From Corynebacterium zhongnanshanii (lineage in GTDB: Bacteria; Actinomycetota; Actinomycetes; Mycobacteriales; Mycobacteriaceae), in NCBI RefSeq assembly GCF_014490575.1, contig NZ_CP061033.1:1488001-1552000 (forward strand): DNA of 64,000 bases, written 5' to 3'. Below, piece by piece: positions 45,520-54,346 of the stretch (positions are counted from its first letter, which is position 1; each line of letters starts with the position of its first letter). The notes under the pieces are model-generated. The model did no database searches. It saw nothing but the letters and a program-made list of their open reading frames with translations, and had not been told where the DNA came from. The position numbers were made by a program, and so were the translations under genes.

Positions 45520-48500
45520 CTACTCCACGCCGTCCTCCAACCCACCCACAATCGCCACGGTCTCCACCGCCACGCGCACGACCTTGCCCACCAGGTCCAC
45601 GATGTAGCGCGGGTTGCCCACCTCATCGGCCCAGTCGTTCGGGTCGTTGACAATCCCGGAGGCCTTATCGGTCTTGACCTGGTAACGGTCAATCAGCCAC
45701 GCCACCGCCGAGCGCGCGCCAAGCATGTACCGGTCCGCCTCCTCCGGAATATCACTGATGGTCACCCGCTTGTTGTACTTCAACGCAGTCACATCATTGA
45801 CAGACTTGCCGGTGGCAGGATCTTTCTTCTTCGCCCACGCCATCTTGGTCACGCGCCAGGTCTCCCGGTCGTCCTCATCACCGCGCACATCCACTGTCAA
45901 CGGCCATGGCTCAGCATCTTCATATCCCACATGCAGGGCCATGAACTTGGCGCCCGCAGACGCGAACTTGTCGAACTCCTCACGCGTAGCCGGGGTCTCA
46001 ATGTGCGGCAGCATCTTCTTCAAATCCGCCGCATACGTCTCCCGGTAAGCCGGCTCATGCAGCTTGCCGTAGACGTAATGAAAGATGTCATCGCCAGTAA
46101 TATCGACGCCGAGCGCTTCCCGGTACAGCCCCTTAATCTCCTGAGTGATGTTGTCCACGCGCACGTAGCCGTCCACCACCTCACCAATCTCACCATAGGC
46201 ACTGGCCTCACCTGCACCTAGCGTGCCGATGCCCTGCCCAAACAACGCACCATCATCCCCACCCTCGGCAGGAGCCCAGGTGAACCGCGGAAAGAACTGG
46301 CCACCAGATCCGGCACCTGTAACGTGGAGATTCGGCAGCAAGTCCGTTGCGATAACGGAGAACGGTACGGCAGACCCCATTCCCACCTGATAGAACCCGA
46401 TGTTGGAGTGCCGCGGAGTCGGGAACATCGACGGCAGCTGGTAACGCTCGTGGTTGAGCAGCTTGTCAAAGTAGACATATTGTGAGGTGAATGGGCGATA
46501 GAGGCTGGGAACAATCCGCGTGGAAACAAATTCAAATGGTTCGTTCTTATAAGCCGAATTGCGTAGCGAACGGCTCCACTTAACCTTGGCTGTATCAGCG
46601 AAATGTGGGTTTTCCTTGAGGAAATCGTTGACTATTGCCTCACCCTTGGTTCCGCTGTGTGGCCGCTCAACATCCTGGAATGCATTACGGGCGAGGTTGT
46701 AGTTTTCGCCTAGTAGTGTCACGTGTTCTTCAACGACGGATGGAGAATAAGAATAGACCCAGCTATCCCGACCGGTCTCTAGTCCACGAGCAAATTCAGA
46801 GAAGAATGTAGTGGAGTCGCCCTTCTTCTCCCCGATGACGGGCCAGGTGGCGAAGTCAGCGGTGCGTTGGTTTAGCCAATCACCCTGCTCATTCGGGGTA
46901 ATGGTCTGCCAGTCGATGGAGTCAATGGTGGAGTTGTCCACGATGCTGAGCTTTTCCTCGGCGCTTAGATAGTCACCGATGTCGCGGTAGTGCAGCTCAA
47001 ACCCGGTCTTAGCAGGGTCCTTAATGCCGATGGTTACCGTAACGTTAGTACGAGTTCCAGCTCCGAAAACGTTGCCGGCCTCCTTCTGACGTTGCGTACC
47101 TGCGGTGCGAGCGTTTCCGCGGAGATTGAACACATAGACATCGGTGAAGTCTTCTGCCATGGACAGGCGCACACCATCACCGGTGTTAGCATCAATCCAC
47201 CCGCCGTTGGATACAAAGGCCACGATTCCTTGGGTTTGGATGCGGTCAGTAGCCCAGCGGAACGCACGCAGGTAGGAATCGTAGAGGGAGTTCTTGTTCG
47301 TCGCGGTGGACTTCGCCGCATACGTCTGCGCAATGCGCCCATCCAGGGTGGGGTACTTCATATTCGCGTTCAGATCATTGGCACTGGACTGGCCCGCGGA
47401 ATATGGTGGGTTGCCGATGATGACGTTGATGGGGGCGGCTTTTTGGCGCTTGATGCGCTCATTATTGTTCTTAAACACCGTCAGATCCAGAATGTCACCG
47501 TCTTCATGAATCTGGAACGTATCCGCCAAGGCAATGCCACCAAAGGGTACATATTCTGGTTCGGGCTCACCGTTGCGCTGGGCTTCCTCCACCCGCAACG
47601 CGTTATAGGTAGTCTCAATATTAACGGCAGAGACGTAGTACGCCAGCAGCATAATCTCGGTGGCGAATAACTCCCCGGCATACTTACGTGCAATGTCCTC
47701 CGGCCGAATCAACCCCGACTGCAACAAACGCACCATGAACGTTGATGTCCCGGCAAAGGGGTCGAGGATGCACACGCCCTCATCGGTCAAGCCTTTGCCA
47801 AAGTGCTTGAGGGATAGGTCGTTGGCGGCGCGCAGGATGAAGTCGACGATTTCGACAGGGGTGTAGACAATGCCGAGGGCATCGGCCTGCTTCTTAAACG
47901 CCTTCTGGAAAAACCGCTCATACAGGTCCTTAATCACCTGCTGCTTACCCGCAGCACTCGTCACCGCCTGGGCGCGTTTGCGTACCGTGGCATAAAACTC
48001 CTCCAACGGCTCGGTCTCAGACTCCAAGTTCGCATCCGCCAGGGCATCAGCCATGCGTTGCATCACCTGAGCCACCGGGTTATGCGTGGCAAAGTCATTA
48101 TCACTAAACAGCGCGTTGAACACCGGTGCAGTAATCAAATGCTGGGAGAGCATGCTGATGGCTTCATCATCAGTAATCGAATCATTCAAATTACCCCGAA
48201 GCCCCTTCACAAACGCATCAAACTCACGACGAAGCTTCGGGGAAGCGTTCTCCACCAGGGCGGTAATGCGGGTGATTTGGGCCTGGGCGATGGAGGCGAC
48301 ATCATCAGCCCAATCCTCCCAGTACGTGCGGGTGCCGACCTTGTCCACCAGCTTGGTGTAGATAGCCTCCTGCCACTTCTCCAACGAGAACAGGGCGATC
48401 TGCTCGGCCAAGTCCTGACGATTACCTGGTTCACTATCCGGAGTCTGGTCTAACCGGTCTAGCTGCTTACGCGGGTCGGTGATGTGGTCAACCTCAATGG

Positions 48501-50496
48501 CGAGAGTGTCCCGATTATTATCATTCAGCGCAAGAGCATTCACCGTGGCGTTAAAACGGTCATCATGGGCGCGCAGGGCGTTGAGGATCTGCCAGACCAC
48601 TTTAAACCGTGCATTATCTTGCAGTGCTTCTGAGGGGGAGACGTTCGGCGGCACAGCCACCGGCAAAATAATGTAACCGTAGTCCTTGCCTTCAGACTTG
48701 CGCATCACACGCCCCACAGACTGGACCACATCGACCATGGAATTACGGGGGTTGAAGAAGATGACTGCATCTAGTGCTGGGACGTCTACGCCTTCGGATA
48801 GGCAGCGGGCGTTGGTCAGGATGCGGGTTTGTTCACCGGTGATGTCGGATTCGAGCCAGGAGATTTTTCCATTGCGCTCCATGGCGTTCATCCCACCGTC
48901 AACATGCTGACAGGACGTCTCCAAGTCAACATTGAGCAAGCTGACGTCGGTCAGAGCCGCCGCCTTCTGCAGAGAATGCTGATAAGCACTGATCAACGCT
49001 GGATAACGGTTGGCGATCTCCTTCGAGGTCTTGATGTCCTTGGCAAAGGCCACACTGCGTCGCATCGGTAGCGCGTCTACCTCAAACCCAGATTTGGTGC
49101 CTTGTTCTTTGCCTGAACGCTTGGCCAGGCCATTCCATGCCCCAATCATGGCTGAGGCCAGTGAGAGGTTGAGGCTGTGGTCTTTCATCTCTGCCATGGC
49201 CCCGGCGGTGACGTCCTCATCCACCGTCATCACCAACACCTTGTAATCAGTCAGCAGACCAGACTCCACGGCCTCGCCAAAGCCCAGGCGGTGGAACTCA
49301 GGACCATAGATGGCTTCATCATCCATCGACGCAATCTCCGCCGAATGCTGCTCCGCCTTCGACTTCACCGTCTCGTCGTACAACCGTGGCGTCGCAGTCA
49401 TATACAGTCGCCGCGCCGCCCGGATGTAGTCAGCGTCGTGAACACGCACAAAGTTCGACGCATCCCCACCATCTAGGGTCACACCCGTGGTGCGGTGCGC
49501 CTCATCACAAATCACCACATCAAACTCATCCAGGCCAGCAGCTTGGGCGTCATGGACCGCGGGCAGGGACTGGTAGGTGGAAAACACCACATGCAGCCCC
49601 TTAAAGCGCTTCCCGCCCTGGTTCATGCGCTCGGCAATATCAGCACCTGTGGTGGACACCGGGACTTCCAGGTCATAGGAGGCAATATCCTCGGCCTTCT
49701 TGCCTACCTTCGTATCCGAACACACCGCATAGGCACGAAGGTCCACCTGGGTCTGGGCAGTCCACTCCTTGAGTGTTTGGGATAGCAACGCGATAGACGG
49801 CACGAGGAACAGCACACGGGCACGGCCCTGATTCGACTGCGCGATCTTCTCCGCCAACCGCAGCGCGGTGAAGGTCTTGCCCGTACCACAGGCCATAATC
49901 AGCTTGCCGCGGTCATGGGTCTCAAAACCTTTCATTGCGGCATCAATCGCGGCCTGCTGATGCGGGCGAGGGCTAAATGTTTCCCGCTTCGAGAGATTGA
50001 TCTGGATCTCGGAGCCGGGGAAGGCCACATCCCAGTTAATGGGAGACTCCGCAATAGAAGCCAGCCCAATGCGATTGGTAGGAATGATCTGATCAGCCAG
50101 TGCGGCTTCAGCGTTGGCCGACCAGCGATCCGTTGTGGAAATCACCAGACGGTGCGCGAAATGCTGGGTGCCTTCCTCGGTATCGAAGGAGTGGCCGGAG
50201 GCTTCGAAGAAGGAATCCAGGTGGGACTTCTGGATAGAGGTGGTCGGTTGGTAGAACTTGCACTGGATCGCCGTCCAGGACTGGTCCTCGGCGCGGCGGG
50301 CTACCAGATCAATGCCGGTATCCGCGCGGCCGCCGTTATACGGCCAATCCGTCCACCGGAACACCTGGTCATACTCAGACGCGAGCGTGGGGTCCGTTCT
50401 GAAGTAATTGACCATCAACTTCTCAAAGGCAATACCGTACTTGCCTTGGGGCTGGTTGTCACGGAGCTGGTCAAGGACCTCAGAGAACTTAGACAT
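45520..50496 (-). CDS. Type ISP restriction-modification enzyme (single polypeptide)
   Basis: 1658 residues. The N-terminal Mrr-like PD-(D/E)XK nuclease has E25, GID63 and Q78-C-K80. A superfamily-2 translocase follows: MACGTGKTFT (~201), VICDEAHRTTG (~330), SVGRVMRKSEG. The N6-adenine methyltransferase comes next, with LDPFAGTSTFM and the catalytic NPPYSAGQ. The last ~450 residues would be the target-recognition domain. This order is that of the LlaGI/LlaBIII group, which needs no partner genes and cuts after head-on translocation. The frame is intact. No methylase or specificity gene lies alongside. Confidence 0.88.
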   Translation of the reverse strand: MSKFSEVLDQLRDNQPQGKYGIAFEKLMVNYFRTDPTLASEYDQVFRWTDWPYNGGRADTGIDLVARRAEDQSWTAIQCKFYQPTTSIQKSHLDSFFEASGHSFDTEEGTQHFAHRLVISTTDRWSANAEAALADQIIPTNRIGLASIAESPINWDVAFPGSEIQINLSKRETFSPRPHQQAAIDAAMKGFETHDRGKLIMACGTGKTFTALRLAEKIAQSNQGRARVLFLVPSIALLSQTLKEWTAQTQVDLRAYAVCSDTKVGKKAEDIASYDLEVPVSTTGADIAERMNQGGKRFKGLHVVFSTYQSLPAVHDAQAAGLDEFDVVICDEAHRTTGVTLDGGDASNFVRVHDADYIRAARRLYMTATPRLYDETVKSKAEQHSAEIASMDDEAIYGPEFHRLGFGEAVESGLLTDYKVLVMTVDEDVTAGAMAEMKDHSLNLSLASAMIGAWNGLAKRSGKEQGTKSGFEVDALPMRRSVAFAKDIKTSKEIANRYPALISAYQHSLQKAAALTDVSLLNVDLETSCQHVDGGMNAMERNGKISWLESDITGEQTRILTNARCLSEGVDVPALDAVIFFNPRNSMVDVVQSVGRVMRKSEGKDYGYIILPVAVPPNVSPSEALQDNARFKVVWQILNALRAHDDRFNATVNALALNDNNRDTLAIEVDHITDPRKQLDRLDQTPDSEPGNRQDLAEQIALFSLEKWQEAIYTKLVDKVGTRTYWEDWADDVASIAQAQITRITALVENASPKLRREFDAFVKGLRGNLNDSITDDEAISMLSQHLITAPVFNALFSDNDFATHNPVAQVMQRMADALADANLESETEPLEEFYATVRKRAQAVTSAAGKQQVIKDLYERFFQKAFKKQADALGIVYTPVEIVDFILRAANDLSLKHFGKGLTDEGVCILDPFAGTSTFMVRLLQSGLIRPEDIARKYAGELFATEIMLLAYYVSAVNIETTYNALRVEEAQRNGEPEPEYVPFGGIALADTFQIHEDGDILDLTVFKNNNERIKRQKAAPINVIIGNPPYSAGQSSANDLNANMKYPTLDGRIAQTYAAKSTATNKNSLYDSYLRAFRWATDRIQTQGIVAFVSNGGWIDANTGDGVRLSMAEDFTDVYVFNLRGNARTAGTQRQKEAGNVFGAGTRTNVTVTIGIKDPAKTGFELHYRDIGDYLSAEEKLSIVDNSTIDSIDWQTITPNEQGDWLNQRTADFATWPVIGEKKGDSTTFFSEFARGLETGRDSWVYSYSPSVVEEHVTLLGENYNLARNAFQDVERPHSGTKGEAIVNDFLKENPHFADTAKVKWSRSLRNSAYKNEPFEFVSTRIVPSLYRPFTSQYVYFDKLLNHERYQLPSMFPTPRHSNIGFYQVGMGSAVPFSVIATDLLPNLHVTGAGSGGQFFPRFTWAPAEGGDDGALFGQGIGTLGAGEASAYGEIGEVVDGYVRVDNITQEIKGLYREALGVDITGDDIFHYVYGKLHEPAYRETYAADLKKMLPHIETPATREEFDKFASAGAKFMALHVGYEDAEPWPLTVDVRGDEDDRETWRVTKMAWAKKKDPATGKSVNDVTALKYNKRVTISDIPEEADRYMLGARSAVAWLIDRYQVKTDKASGIVNDPNDWADEVGNPRYIVDLVGKVVRVAVETVAIVGGLEDGVE

Positions 50497-50631
50497 AAGA
50501 AGTATTCTGCACTATCCGTATGCCGCTGGGAACGATTTGGGAACCACAATGCACACATACGTTGTCGGCCGGGACCGAAGTATCCCCTTTGAGGGGTGAT
50601 GGTGTTCTAGATAGGGACAGGGGCTTCCTGA

Positions 50632-50684
50632 ATCGAGGGCAAACTGCTGTGATTTGGCGGAAATCACTACACTTTGCCCTCGAT
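50632..50684. repeat. 53-bp imperfect palindrome, repeat family copy 3
   Basis: Outer arms ATCGAGGGCAAA/TTTGCCCTCGAT and inner arms GTGATTT/AAATCAC, with 5-nt mismatched bulges. The inner part and AAACTGC-type shoulders match the palindromes at 29814 and 31338. It is the only strong feature in the 295-bp gap 50497-50791 between the type ISP gene and pth. Confidence 0.75.
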
Positions 50685-50791
50685 CCGGGAAAGGGTTTGC
50701 GCGGGTTGCGCTGAGAAGAGCTGCGAGCTGTGGGGTGCACACCCTGGGGTTGTGCAGGCGCTGCACCCCTTCCCCAGTAGGATCGTGTGAC

Positions 50792-51451
50792 ATGAGCCCT
50801 GCAGCACAGCAGAAAAAGAATCCCCGCCAAGGGAAGGCTGGGAGCACAGCGAACCAAGGGAAGTCGGCCGGCCAAGCGAGCTCGGGAAATGAGTCCAGCT
50901 CCTCGGGCCCATGGCTGGTGATTGGCCTCGGGAACCCCGGCGACAAGTATGCGGGCACGCGCCACAACATTGGCCGGATGGCTCTGGACGAGATCGCAGA
51001 TCGCCAGATCCCTGCAGCGAACTTCTCCACTAACAAGCGCGCCAACGCGGACGTCGCGCAGATCACCCAGCCTCCCCTGCCCACCCTGATCCTGGCGCGA
51101 CCTCGCACCTTCATGAACTTGAGCGGCGGCCCCACGAAGGCTCTGGCCAACTTCTACAAGGTTCCTGCCGAGCGCATCATCGTGGTTCACGACGAGCTGG
51201 AACTGGACTCCGGCCACGTCACCCTGCGCCAGGGCGGTGGCGATAAGGGACACAATGGCCTGAAAGACATCTCCAAGGCCTTGGGTACCAAGGACTATTG
51301 GCGCGTGAGCTGCGGCATCGGACGCCCTCCGGGCCGCATGGATCCCGCAGCCTACGTGCTCAAACCGTTTCCTCGCGGTGATGCTGCGGATGTGGCCATC
51401 ATGTGCGCGGACGCCGCCGATCATATTGAACGCCTGATTCGTGGCCTCTAA
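50792..51451 (+). CDS. pth: Peptidyl-tRNA hydrolase (first copy)
   Basis: 219 residues from ATG 50792, with a ~30-residue polar N-terminal extension. Catalytic core: GLGNPGDKYAGTRHNIG (Asn and catalytic His), VVHDELELDSG (Asp) and GGDKGHNGL (Asn). It recycles peptidyl-tRNA released by stalled ribosomes. Tandem with a second full pth 11 bp downstream. The two share only moderate identity. Confidence 0.92.
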   Translation: MSPAAQQKKNPRQGKAGSTANQGKSAGQASSGNESSSSGPWLVIGLGNPGDKYAGTRHNIGRMALDEIADRQIPAANFSTNKRANADVAQITQPPLPTLILARPRTFMNLSGGPTKALANFYKVPAERIIVVHDELELDSGHVTLRQGGGDKGHNGLKDISKALGTKDYWRVSCGIGRPPGRMDPAAYVLKPFPRGDAADVAIMCADAADHIERLIRGL

Positions 51452-51462
51452 GGTTGAGACTC

Positions 51463-52311
51463 GTGAGTTTTTTCTCTTCTCTTTTCCGCCGCCTCCGCCC
51501 ATCCACTGACTCTTCTGCTGAGGCATTAAGCAGTGGTGCGACCAGCGGTGCAGCCGGCACTGACCGCGCTGCTGCTCCGAAGCACCCCAGCCAGCTGACA
51601 CTGGAACAGCTGAAGGACCTCAAGCCTGAGTGGGTCATCATCGGCCTGGGCAACCCCGGCTCCAAGTACGCCGGCACCCGCCACAATATCGGCTACTGGC
51701 CGGTCGACGAGCTGCTGCAGGAGCACGGCGCGCAGTGGATTCCGCTGCACGGCGTGCCCGCCCAGGTGGCGCCGGTGACGATGGCCTCCGGAAAAGCCAG
51801 CTCGAGGTTCAGCGAGACGCCCGGCGCGAAATCTGGCAACGCAGACGAGAAGAGCACTGAAAGAGCTGGCGAGAAGCCCGCTACCTCTGTGTTGCTGGTC
51901 CGCTCCACCACCTACATGAACGACTCTGGCAAGGCCGTGGGCCCCATTGCCAAGACACTGGATCTGCCCTCGGAACGGGTGATCGTCCTACACGACGAGC
52001 TGGACATCGCCGCTGGTCAGGTGCGCATCAAGGCCAAGGGCGGCGAGGGCGGACACAATGGTCTGCGCTCCATGACGGAGCACCTGGGTACTCAGCTCTA
52101 CGTCCGCGTGCGCATCGGCATTGGCCGCCCACCGAAGGGCACCCCGGTGATTGACTATGTGCTGACCGCATTCGAGCCACGGGACACCGACCCCGAGCAC
52201 GGCTGGATGGACACGGCCCTGACGGATGCGGCGGATGCCGCGCGCCTGATCGTGGCGCATGGCCCGGACATCGCGCGCAACGATATTCACACGCGACACA
52301 AGAACTCGTAG
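51463..52311 (+). CDS. pth2: Peptidyl-tRNA hydrolase (second copy, with insertion)
   Basis: 282 residues. GTG 51463 is preferred, with AAGG 9 bp upstream; a TTG at 51454 is an alternative. All catalytic residues are retained (GLGNPGSKYAGTRHNIG, VLHDELDIAAG, GGEGGHNGL). It differs from the first copy by a ~55-residue N-terminal extension and a ~35-residue Ser/Ala/Lys-rich insertion before the TTYMNDSG loop. Tandem pth genes are known in corynebacteria. Division of labour unknown. Confidence 0.9.
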   Translation: MSFFSSLFRRLRPSTDSSAEALSSGATSGAAGTDRAAAPKHPSQLTLEQLKDLKPEWVIIGLGNPGSKYAGTRHNIGYWPVDELLQEHGAQWIPLHGVPAQVAPVTMASGKASSRFSETPGAKSGNADEKSTERAGEKPATSVLLVRSTTYMNDSGKAVGPIAKTLDLPSERVIVLHDELDIAAGQVRIKAKGGEGGHNGLRSMTEHLGTQLYVRVRIGIGRPPKGTPVIDYVLTAFEPRDTDPEHGWMDTALTDAADAARLIVAHGPDIARNDIHTRHKNS

Positions 52312-52444
52312 GCAGGCTCACGGCAGGAGCACGCGTGTAGGTTCGCTCCGAGGGACACTACACGCACGCGTGCCACACGCTGCGGCAAGAACGCGTAAAG
52401 CACCGCACGTGAAACCCCTCATGGCCTGTTAAGATAGCGGGGTT

Positions 52445-54097
52445 ATGAATTCCCCCGCTGTTGCATCCGAGGCCAATCGCCGCCGCACCTTCGCTGTCAT
52501 CGCCCACCCAGACGCCGGTAAGTCCACCCTCACCGAGGCGTTAGCTCTGCACGCCCACGTCATCAACGAGGCCGGCGCCGTGCACGGCAAGGGAAACCGC
52601 AAGTCCACGGTGTCCGACTGGATGGAGATGGAAAAGGACCGCGGTATTTCCATCGCGTCCTCGGCCCTCCAGTTCGAGTACGCCCCGGAGGGGCACACGG
52701 GCGAGCCGTACATGATCAACCTGGTGGATACCCCTGGTCACGCGGACTTTTCCGAGGACACGTACCGCGTGCTCTCCGCGGTGGATGCCGCCGTGATGCT
52801 CATCGACGGCGCGAAGGGCCTGGAGCCACAAACGCTCAAGCTCTTCCGCGTGTGCAAAGCCCGCGGCCTTCCCATCGTGACCGTGGTGAACAAATGGGAC
52901 CGCGTGGGCCGCACCCCACTGGAGCTGGTGGATGAGATCGTCAACGAGATCCAGCTGCAGCCCACTCCCCTGTTCTGGCCCGTCGGCGAGGCCGGGGACT
53001 TCCGCGGCCTGGCCCGCATCAACGACGATGGCGAAGCCGAAGAATACATCCACTTCCTGCGCACCGCGGGCGGCTCCACCATCGCGCCCGAGGAGCACTA
53101 CACCCCAGAGCAGGCAGAAGAGAAGGAAGAAGAGGCCTGGACCACCGCCGCCGAAGAGGTGGAGCTCCTGGCGATGGACGGGGCGCTGCACGACCAGGAG
53201 CTGTTCCTGAACTGCACCACCTCCCCCATGATCTTCGCCTCAGCGATGCTGAACTTCGGCGTGCACCAGATCCTGGACACCCTGTGCGCGCTGGCTCCGA
53301 AGCCCTCCGGCCGCGACTCGGACCCGGCCGTCGTAGAGGCCGCAGCCGGTGGCAACACCGCGGCCGTGGACGAGCACCGCGAACCGAGTGATGAGTTCTC
53401 CGGCGTGGTGTTCAAGGTGCAGGCCGGCATGGACCGCAACCACCGCGACTCTCTGGCATTCATGCGCGTGGTCTCCGGCACCTTCGAGCGCGGCATGCAG
53501 GTCACCCACGCCCAGTCCGGTCGCTCCTTCTCCACGAAGTACGCCCTGACCGTGTTCGGCCGCACGCGCTCCACCGTGGACGCGGCCTACCCGGGCGACA
53601 TCGTGGGACTGGTGAACGCGGGCTCCCTGGCTCCGGGCGACACCATCTACGCGGGCAAGAAGGTCCAGTTCCCACCGATGCCTCAGTTCGCCCCCGAGCA
53701 CTTCCGCACCCTGCGCGCCAAGTCCCTGGGCAAGTACAAGCAGTTCCGCAAGGCCCTGGACCAGTTGGCCAGCGAGGGCGTGGTCCAGATCCTGCGCAAT
53801 GACGCCCGTGGCGACGCCGCCCCCGTCATGGCCGCCGTGGGCCCCATGCAGTTCGAGGTGATGATGGCTCGCATGGATGTGGAATACAACGTGGAGACCG
53901 TGGCTGAGCCGGTTCCGTACTCGGTGGCTCGCCGCACCACCCCGGAGACCGCCCCGGAGCTGGCCAAGCAACGCGGTGTGGAGATCTTCACGCGCACCGA
54001 CGGCGAGCTGATCGCGCTGTTCGGCGATAAGTGGAAGCTGGCGTTCATTGAAAAGGAGCACCCGGAGTTCGAGCTGTTCACGCTAGTCGCGGACTAA
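52445..54097 (+). CDS. prfC: Peptide chain release factor 3
   Basis: 550 residues. GTPase of the EF-G/RF3 class: AHPDAGKST (G1), DTPGHADF (G3), NKWDR (G4). Following EF-Tu-like domain 2 and the RF3 C-terminal domain are recognisable (VVFKVQAGMDRNHRDSLAF, GPMQFEVMMARM). It releases RF1/RF2 after termination. A clean start ATG follows the sequence TAAGATAGCGGGGTT. An intrinsic-type hairpin lies downstream at 54193. Confidence 0.96.
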   Translation: MNSPAVASEANRRRTFAVIAHPDAGKSTLTEALALHAHVINEAGAVHGKGNRKSTVSDWMEMEKDRGISIASSALQFEYAPEGHTGEPYMINLVDTPGHADFSEDTYRVLSAVDAAVMLIDGAKGLEPQTLKLFRVCKARGLPIVTVVNKWDRVGRTPLELVDEIVNEIQLQPTPLFWPVGEAGDFRGLARINDDGEAEEYIHFLRTAGGSTIAPEEHYTPEQAEEKEEEAWTTAAEEVELLAMDGALHDQELFLNCTTSPMIFASAMLNFGVHQILDTLCALAPKPSGRDSDPAVVEAAAGGNTAAVDEHREPSDEFSGVVFKVQAGMDRNHRDSLAFMRVVSGTFERGMQVTHAQSGRSFSTKYALTVFGRTRSTVDAAYPGDIVGLVNAGSLAPGDTIYAGKKVQFPPMPQFAPEHFRTLRAKSLGKYKQFRKALDQLASEGVVQILRNDARGDAAPVMAAVGPMQFEVMMARMDVEYNVETVAEPVPYSVARRTTPETAPELAKQRGVEIFTRTDGELIALFGDKWKLAFIEKEHPEFELFTLVAD

Positions 54098-54192
54098 TGC
54101 GCGGTGCACTAGCACGCTGCACACTAGCACCGCGCAGCGCGGGTACGCCTGCGTGGGCTCCTCAGCCCGCGAGCACCCACGCACACGCACCC

Positions 54193-54218
54193 AGGGCCGG
54201 CCTCACCGCCGGCCCTTT
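54193..54218 (+). terminator. Terminator after prfC
   Basis: AGGGCCGGC, loop CTCACC, GCCGGCCCT, then TT: a perfect 9-bp stem 96 bp after prfC. The remaining part of this 249-bp gap has TTGCGC (54304) and TACGAT (54326) as a candidate promoter for the MMPL gene. Confidence 0.65.
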
Positions 54219-54346
54219 AGTGCGCGCGGCGGGGAGGCACACGCTGGGCGTCGAAATAAAAAATATTGCAGAGGTTGCGCAAAATTACAGCGCGTCGGTA
54301 AACTTGCGCGGGTCAAGCATAAACCTACGATCCCACAAGGACACTC

